The notes under the pieces were generated by a model. That model worked only from the letters and a program-made list of their open reading frames with translations. It did not search any database and was not told where the DNA came from. This document shows, piece after piece, positions 1-4,229 of a stretch of 6,628 nt of DNA; within the stretch, counting starts at the first letter, position 1, and each line of letters starts with the position of its first letter. The stretch is from Tannerella sp. (lineage in GTDB: Bacteria; Bacteroidota; Bacteroidia; Bacteroidales; Tannerellaceae), in NCBI GenBank assembly GCA_031289445.1, contig JAITPL010000192.1:1-6628 (forward strand). The letters run 5' to 3'. The translations under genes were made by a program, and so were the position numbers.

Positions 1-53
1 TTTTTTCATCCTTCGCGCTTGTGAATCTCAATATTTTCATGTAATTTTGCACC
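1..53 (+). repeat. Promoter-containing direct repeat, copy 1 (53 bp)
   Basis: This block matches 2717-2769 at 50 of 53 positions; the only differences are at 17 (g/a), 23 (g/c) and 34 (t/a). It contains a complete Bacteroidota-style promoter (19-49) and a T-run plus CATCCTTCGC upstream of it. Identity covers the normally unconstrained spacer and the upstream flank, so it looks like a copied or family-type promoter cassette rather than two promoters that merely share consensus boxes. The window starts at the block's first base, so it may extend further left. Confidence 0.8.
19..49 (+). promoter_or_regulatory. Bacteroidota sigma-70-type promoter for the GH92 gene
   Basis: A TTG (-33 element) at 19-21 is followed after 20 bp by TAATTTTG at 42-49, an exact fit to the Bacteroidota -7 consensus TAnnTTTG. 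Transcription would be expected to begin several bases after 49, about 20 nt before the ATG at 77. This makes the TTG codon at 47-49 part of the promoter and not a usable start codon. Confidence 0.75.
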
Positions 54-76
54 CGAAAACTTCAAACTTTTATTTT

Positions 77-2338
77 ATGGCTACATCATCGGGAATGAGA
101 ATTATTTTTTCGGGCATAACGGCGGCCTTTATGATTGCAACATCTGCGTGCAATAATGCCGACAGTAACAAGGGCAACGGACAGTCGCAGGGACTCAAAA
201 ACCTGACACAGTACGTTGACCCCTTTATCGGGACAGGCGACCACGGACATGTCTTTATGGGCGCTAATGTGCCGTTCGGATTCGTGCAACTCGGGCCGGT
301 CAATATCAGCGAGGGCTGGGACTGGTGTTCGGGCTACCATATTACGGACTCGACCATCATGGGCTTTGCTCATACCCACCTTAGCGGTACCGGTATAGGC
401 GATCTTGGCGACATATCTTTTATGCCTGTCGTCGGCGAAGTGAAACTGGAACGCGGCAAGCCCGACAACCCTTTATCCGGCATGTATTCGCTATTCGACC
501 ATGCAAGCGAGAAGGTGCGTCCCGGATATTATGCCGTTCGCCTCGACCGCTTCGGCATCAATGTCGAACTGACTGCTACCAAGCGCGTTGGCTTTCATAA
601 ATATTCATTTCCAAAGACCGATGACGCCCGGATCATTATCGACCTCGAACATGGCGTCGGTTGGGATGCCGTTGCGGACGCCAAAATCATACAAGAAAAT
701 GATTCTGTGATTTCCGGTTACCGCTACTCTAAAGGCTGGGCTGCCGATCAGCGTGTCTATTTCACGGCTGTCTTCTCAAAGCAATTCAATAAAATTGGTA
801 CTTGGTGGAATTCGTCCAAATCGAACAGTACGGATTGGACAGGTAAGACAGAAGAGAGTTCGCGACACTTCGAATACGCTCAGGTTGTGTTTGACGCCGA
901 AGAAAACGAGGAAATTTTTGTCAAGGTAGCGCTCTCGCCTGTCAGCATTGAGAACGCCAAGGCTAACATGGAGGCCGAACTTCCCGGCTGGGATTTTGCG
1001 CAGACTGTTACTGCCGCGGACAAGGCATGGAATGAGGAACTTAACAAGATTAATTTCGTGGCGGACGACGCTTCTACGGTGAAAAAGTTCTATACCGCAC
1101 TCTATCATACAATGATTGCGCCGTCGGAGTTTTGCGACGTCAACGGCGATTACCTGGGAAGCGACAGGAACGTACATCATAATGCAACTTTCACCAACTA
1201 CACAACATTCTCGTTATGGGATACTTACCGCGCCGCCCATCCGCTGATGACTATCATCCATCCCGAAAAAATGCCCGACATCATCAACACCATGCTGACT
1301 ATTTATAAAGAGCAGGGCAAGCTGCCTGTCTGGCATTTGGTCGGCAACGAAACCAACTGCATGGTCGGCAATCCCGGCGTGTGCGTTGTTGCCGACGCCG
1401 TGCTTAAAGGCTTTGGCGGTTTTGACAAGGATCTCGCCTACGAAGCGCTTAAAACCTCCGTTATGCTTGACGAGCGGGGTCAGCGCTGGATGCGTCAGTT
1501 CGGCTATATACCCTTCGACAAGACTAATGAAGCGGTCGCCAAGACTATGGAATATGCCATCGCCGACTGGAGTGTCGCGCAGGTCGCCAAGTCAATGGGT
1601 AAAGAGGAAGACTATCAGTATTTTAAGACACTAAGCGAGAGTTACAGGAACTATTTCGACCCGCAGACAGGTTTTATGCGCGGCAAGGACTCGATAGGAG
1701 ATTTCCGCGAGCCATTCGATCCCTTCCATTCCGTTCATGGCGGCACGGACTATACCGAAGGCACTGCATGGCAGTATATCTGGCTTGTGCCGCATGACGT
1801 CGAAGGGCTTGTAGGTCTGTTTGGCTCGCGCGAGGCCTTTATCACCAAACTTGATTCGCTCTTCATCGTTACCGGCGAGATGGGCGAACATGCTTCACCG
1901 GATATCAGCGGATTGATTGGCCAGTATGCCCACGGCAACGAGCCGAGCCACCATGTACTGTATCTCTACAGTTGTGTAGGCGAGCCTGCCAAGACCGCCG
2001 AGAAAGTGCGCTACGTGCTCGACAGCCTGTACACCGACCAGCCGGCCGGTCTTTGCGGCAACGAGGATGTAGGTCAGATGTCGGCCTGGTATGTGTTGTC
2101 GGCACTCGGTTTCTATCAGGTAGAGCCTGCCGGCGGACGTTATTTCTTCGGCAGTCCGGTACTCAGGGAAGCATCGATAAAAGTTGGCGGCGGCAAGACC
2201 TTCAAGATAAAGGCGCTCAACAACAGCCCGACCAACATCTATATCAAATCCGTAACCCTCAACGGCAAGCCCTACGACAAGCCCTATATCGACTTTCGCG
2301 ACATTGCCGCCGGAGGCGAGTTAGTTTTTGAGATGTAA
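77..2338 (+). CDS. GH92 family alpha-mannosidase, predicted lipoprotein
   Basis: This is a glycoside hydrolase family 92 enzyme. Characterised members are Ca2+-dependent, inverting exo-alpha-mannosidases that remove mannose from N-glycans or yeast mannan. Numbered from the ATG at 77 (753 aa), it begins with a lipoprotein signal ending in TSAC, with Cys25 as the lipidation site. The N-terminal beta-sandwich domain carries YVDPFIGTG (46-54), GWDWCSGYH (80-88) and HTHLSGTG (99-106). The (alpha/alpha)6-barrel part carries NETNCM (Glu425), YTEGTAWQY (Glu561; the family usually has EGNAWQY), HGNEPSHH (619-626) and GNEDVGQMSAW (661-671), where the catalytic acid and base candidates lie. The linkage preferred is not certain, though alpha-1,2 is common for this sequence type. 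The protein stops at FEM, just before the MG..PN..WG tail I recall for most relatives. A frame open from TTG at 47 is rejected because that codon sits in the promoter; ATG 95 (MRIIFSG) is an equally plausible start. No SusC/SusD partner is visible. Confidence 0.93.
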   Translation: MATSSGMRIIFSGITAAFMIATSACNNADSNKGNGQSQGLKNLTQYVDPFIGTGDHGHVFMGANVPFGFVQLGPVNISEGWDWCSGYHITDSTIMGFAHTHLSGTGIGDLGDISFMPVVGEVKLERGKPDNPLSGMYSLFDHASEKVRPGYYAVRLDRFGINVELTATKRVGFHKYSFPKTDDARIIIDLEHGVGWDAVADAKIIQENDSVISGYRYSKGWAADQRVYFTAVFSKQFNKIGTWWNSSKSNSTDWTGKTEESSRHFEYAQVVFDAEENEEIFVKVALSPVSIENAKANMEAELPGWDFAQTVTAADKAWNEELNKINFVADDASTVKKFYTALYHTMIAPSEFCDVNGDYLGSDRNVHHNATFTNYTTFSLWDTYRAAHPLMTIIHPEKMPDIINTMLTIYKEQGKLPVWHLVGNETNCMVGNPGVCVVADAVLKGFGGFDKDLAYEALKTSVMLDERGQRWMRQFGYIPFDKTNEAVAKTMEYAIADWSVAQVAKSMGKEEDYQYFKTLSESYRNYFDPQTGFMRGKDSIGDFREPFDPFHSVHGGTDYTEGTAWQYIWLVPHDVEGLVGLFGSREAFITKLDSLFIVTGEMGEHASPDISGLIGQYAHGNEPSHHVLYLYSCVGEPAKTAEKVRYVLDSLYTDQPAGLCGNEDVGQMSAWYVLSALGFYQVEPAGGRYFFGSPVLREASIKVGGGKTFKIKALNNSPTNIYIKSVTLNGKPYDKPYIDFRDIAAGGELVFEM

Positions 2339-2380
2339 TCCCCCGCTGTGTTTTCGGGCACGAAAAAGAGTTTTGATGAT

Positions 2381-2466
2381 AAGTCCCCAATGCCTTCAAG
2401 TTCTTCCAAGTTCTTCCAAGTCCCCAAACTCCTCAAAGTCCCCAATTCCCCCAATTCCCCCAACTT
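2381..2466. repeat. C-rich degenerate short-repeat tract
   Basis: Several short units recur: AAGTCCCCAA three times exactly (2381-2390, 2418-2427, 2436-2445), TTCTTCCAAG twice in tandem (2401-2420), and the 9-base unit CCCCCAATT at 2448-2456, preceded by CCCCAATT and followed by CCCCCAACTT. The + strand is pyrimidine-rich and the - strand therefore G-rich. The arrangement is a patchwork of 8-10 base units and not a clean tandem array. It lies in non-coding DNA immediately after the mannosidase gene. Its function is unknown. Confidence 0.8.
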
Positions 2467-2514
2467 CTCAAAAAATTTTTCCCGGAAAATCATTCATAAT
2501 TCAAAAATTCTTCT

Positions 2515-2522
2515 TATCTTTG
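2515..2522 (+). promoter_or_regulatory. Promoter -7 box for the tRNA gene
   Basis: TATCTTTG fits the Bacteroidota -7 consensus TAnnTTTG and lies 40 bases before the tRNA 5' end, which leaves room for a short leader removed by RNase P. No good TTG element is found at the expected distance upstream (around 2492-2495 the sequence is ATTC), so the -33 element is weak or absent. Confidence 0.55.
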
Positions 2523-2562
2523 CAGCCGCAAAAACGATAAATTTCGGGATTGCAAGGATTCG

Positions 2563-2636
2563 CGGGGTGTAGCACAGTTGGCTAGCGCGCCACGTTCGGG
2601 ACGTGGAGGTCGGACGTTCGAGTCGTCTCACCCCGA
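2563..2636 (+). tRNA. tRNA-Pro (anticodon CGG)
   Basis: The 74-nt sequence folds as a cloverleaf. The acceptor stem is CGGGGTG (2563-2569) with CACCCCG (2629-2635) and discriminator A2636. The anticodon stem CCACG/CGTGG encloses loop TTCGGGA, giving anticodon CGG at 2597-2599, which reads the proline codon CCG. The T arm is GGACG-TTCGAGT-CGTCT, with a G-T pair at its base. The D arm is GCAC/GCGC with one A-C mismatch. The acceptor sequence CGGGGTG and the CGG anticodon are both typical of bacterial tRNA-Pro. The 3' CCA is not encoded in full (CCG follows), so it must be added by the CCA-adding enzyme. Confidence 0.95.
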
Positions 2637-2640
2637 CCGG

Positions 2641-2680
2641 TAAGAGCTGATAATTGCAAGGTTATCGGCTCTTATTTTTT
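2641..2680 (+). terminator. Intrinsic terminator after tRNA-Pro
   Basis: A 13-bp stem is formed by 2641-2653 and 2662-2674 with a single T-G wobble and an 8-base loop (2654-2661). Six T residues (2675-2680) follow directly. It begins four bases after the last tRNA base, so it most likely ends the tRNA transcript and insulates the next gene. Confidence 0.9.
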
Positions 2681-2716
2681 CTGTTCCTGCGGCGTTGGCG
2701 GGGCGGTTTAAAAAAC

Positions 2717-2769
2717 TTTTTTCATCCTTCGCACTTGTCAATCTCAATAATTTCATGTAATTTTGCACC
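2717..2769 (+). repeat. Promoter-containing direct repeat, copy 2 (53 bp)
   Basis: This is the second copy of the block at 1-53, with three substitutions and no insertions or deletions. The similarity stops at 2769/2770, just after the predicted transcription start region. Upstream of 2717 the sequence turns GC-rich (about 2687-2706); the corresponding part of copy 1 lies outside the window. Confidence 0.8.
2735..2765 (+). promoter_or_regulatory. Bacteroidota sigma-70-type promoter for the PDZ protein-mutS2 operon
   Basis: TTG at 2735-2737 and TAATTTTG at 2758-2765 are separated by 20 bp, identical in boxes and spacing to the promoter at 19-49. The first ATG downstream is at 2790, giving a short leader of about 20 nt. 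The TTG at 2763-2765 belongs to the -7 box and is not a start codon. Confidence 0.75.
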
Positions 2770-2789
2770 TTTCAAATCCGAAGACAAAA

Positions 2790-4223
2790 ATGAGAATTAT
2801 ACTGATTTTAATCGCTATTATCTGCATGACGACAGGGCTATCGGCACAGGAGATCAATTGCCGCTACGGGTTCAGTTTCGAGATTAGCAACGACCCGCAC
2901 TGGGGTAAGGACAAGCCTGTCATTACAAGCGTCTATCCCAACTCGCCGGCTGCTATGGCGGGACTGAAACCCTACGACATCATAGAAGCCGTAGAGGGTA
3001 TTCCCGTAACCGAAGATATACTTGACGACATCTACCTTTTCCTCAATCCTCCGGGTAGGGAAATCGTTACGCTGACAATCAAGAATTTTAGCGAAGAGGC
3101 AATCAAGGTGAAGGTGAAGAAAGAATGTAAAAATCCGTTCGCACTCTCGGAAGAGCAGTTGGCAACAGCCTTTGCCATGTATGCCGTCGAAAATACGCAG
3201 GAGAGGCTCTTCACATGCCCTTTCGAGACAACGCAGACAACCGACCCGCTTGACTTTGCGAGTTTCAAGTCCTTCGATTTTGAAGGCGGCATAGATAATC
3301 AGCCCACGCTCGCCAAGAAGATAAACGAGCTGATAAAGAAAGAATTAAACAAGCGCGGACTGAAATATGACCCTATAAGTCCCGATTTGATGGTACATAT
3401 TTTTTATTCGTTCAACAAAAACCCCAACTACAAACCCAAAACGACAAAGAAATCGTCAAAAGAGCAGACCGTCGATGACCAAAACACCTGGCGTTATGAC
3501 ATTTCGCTCGACCGTATGGTGAAATTTCCTTTCCTGCCCTCAGGCACGGTTGAGACCGAGGCGCAATATATCCTCAAGTTCGGATTTCGCTTTGAAGACC
3601 AAAAACTGGAAAAAGGTCGCGTTATCTGGGAGTGTGAAGCCAACGAACTGCTGAACGAGCGTTTCTCTGTCGAAGACTTTGCCGAAGTGCATGTCTCGCT
3701 GATGGCCATGCAGTTTCCATACGTCAAATACGGTCGCAACGTGCAGTTCCGTCTCTCGAAGAAAAAGTACAATTATACCGGCATCAATTACAGCATCGAC
3801 AATCTGACGCAGATAGCCTCGATTGACCCCTATTCGCCCGCATACAAAGCGGGAATTATGGCTTACGACTTCATTGATTTTATTGAAGACAAACGCACGG
3901 AGGCGAGTGCGCAGAAACTGACCTCGGCCTACAAGCAATTCCTTGTCGGCACCCTCAAACTGCGCGACCAAAGCACCCGCTTCGTTGATGCCAACGGCTT
4001 TCCCGACTGCATGGAATGGGACAGGATGAAATATTCAACCGTCACAAAAGCCTTCGATAACAAAAATAATTTTACCGTCTTTTCCTACCTCTTCCGCTAC
4101 GCCCCTTTTATCAATTCGTCGGGCAATAACACCTGTTCGTTCAAGGTCAACCGGGACAGGGAAAAACTTGAATTTACGATACGTCCCGAAATACGTTCCG
4201 AAATAATCATTGTCGTGGAGTAA
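2790..4223 (+). CDS. Secreted PDZ/DUF4136-like protein of unknown function
   Basis: The 477-residue product starts with a hydrophobic signal peptide (residues 1-19, LSA then Gln20) and has no lipobox cysteine at that site, so it is probably periplasmic or further exported. A PDZ-like domain follows (about 24-110) with the core VITSVYPNSPAAMAGLKPYD (44-63). The middle (about 152-312) resembles DUF4136: an FKSFDF-type opening, a helix ending in ELNKRGLKYD, then PDLMVHIFYSF and later GRVIWECEAN. A second PDZ-like domain (about 328-395) has the core IASIDPYSPAYKAGIMAYD (342-360), parallel to the first. No protease catalytic residues are apparent, so a peptide-binding or scaffold role is an inference. 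The start is ATG 2790; the frame is open back to TTG 2763, but that lies in the promoter. The gene runs straight into mutS2 with a 6-base gap. The DUF4136 match is from pattern recognition and is less certain than the PDZ calls. Confidence 0.8.
   Translation: MRIILILIAIICMTTGLSAQEINCRYGFSFEISNDPHWGKDKPVITSVYPNSPAAMAGLKPYDIIEAVEGIPVTEDILDDIYLFLNPPGREIVTLTIKNFSEEAIKVKVKKECKNPFALSEEQLATAFAMYAVENTQERLFTCPFETTQTTDPLDFASFKSFDFEGGIDNQPTLAKKINELIKKELNKRGLKYDPISPDLMVHIFYSFNKNPNYKPKTTKKSSKEQTVDDQNTWRYDISLDRMVKFPFLPSGTVETEAQYILKFGFRFEDQKLEKGRVIWECEANELLNERFSVEDFAEVHVSLMAMQFPYVKYGRNVQFRLSKKKYNYTGINYSIDNLTQIASIDPYSPAYKAGIMAYDFIDFIEDKRTEASAQKLTSAYKQFLVGTLKLRDQSTRFVDANGFPDCMEWDRMKYSTVTKAFDNKNNFTVFSYLFRYAPFINSSGNNTCSFKVNRDREKLEFTIRPEIRSEIIIVVE
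4217..4220 (+). promoter_or_regulatory. Shine-Dalgarno-like GGAG before mutS2
   Basis: GGAG overlaps the last codons of the upstream gene and sits 9 bases before the mutS2 ATG. Bacteroidota genes usually lack a clear Shine-Dalgarno sequence, so this may be chance. Its position, with the upstream stop codon 6 bases from the ATG, would suit translational coupling. Confidence 0.4.
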
Positions 4224-4229
4224 GCCGTT

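Larger units (their letters stand above)
2339..2562. other. Intergenic region without a gene
   Basis: This 224-base stretch between the mannosidase and the tRNA holds a C-rich degenerate repeat tract (2381-2466), an AT-rich segment around 2469-2510, and a promoter-like box before the tRNA. Short open frames across it on both strands have low-complexity translations and no credible start context. No convincing terminator for the upstream gene was found; a small TTTTCG/CGAAAA hairpin at 2351-2366 lacks a GC-rich stem and an adjacent T-run. Confidence 0.7.

Noticed and set aside
2351..2366. Hairpin TTTTCG-GGCA-CGAAAA as terminator of the mannosidase gene
   Set aside because: The stem is six AT-rich pairs and no T-run follows directly, so it is too weak to call.
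2401..2461. Short direct repeats considered as a CRISPR array
   Set aside because: Units are 8-10 bases, adjacent or overlapping, with no spacers of constant length and no cas genes.
2284..2493. Minus-strand small open frame with a Leu/Glu/Gly-rich translation
   Set aside because: The apparent pattern (LGELGELGTL and similar) comes from the G-rich short-repeat tract; the frame also runs into the end of the mannosidase gene. No promoter or start context supports expression.
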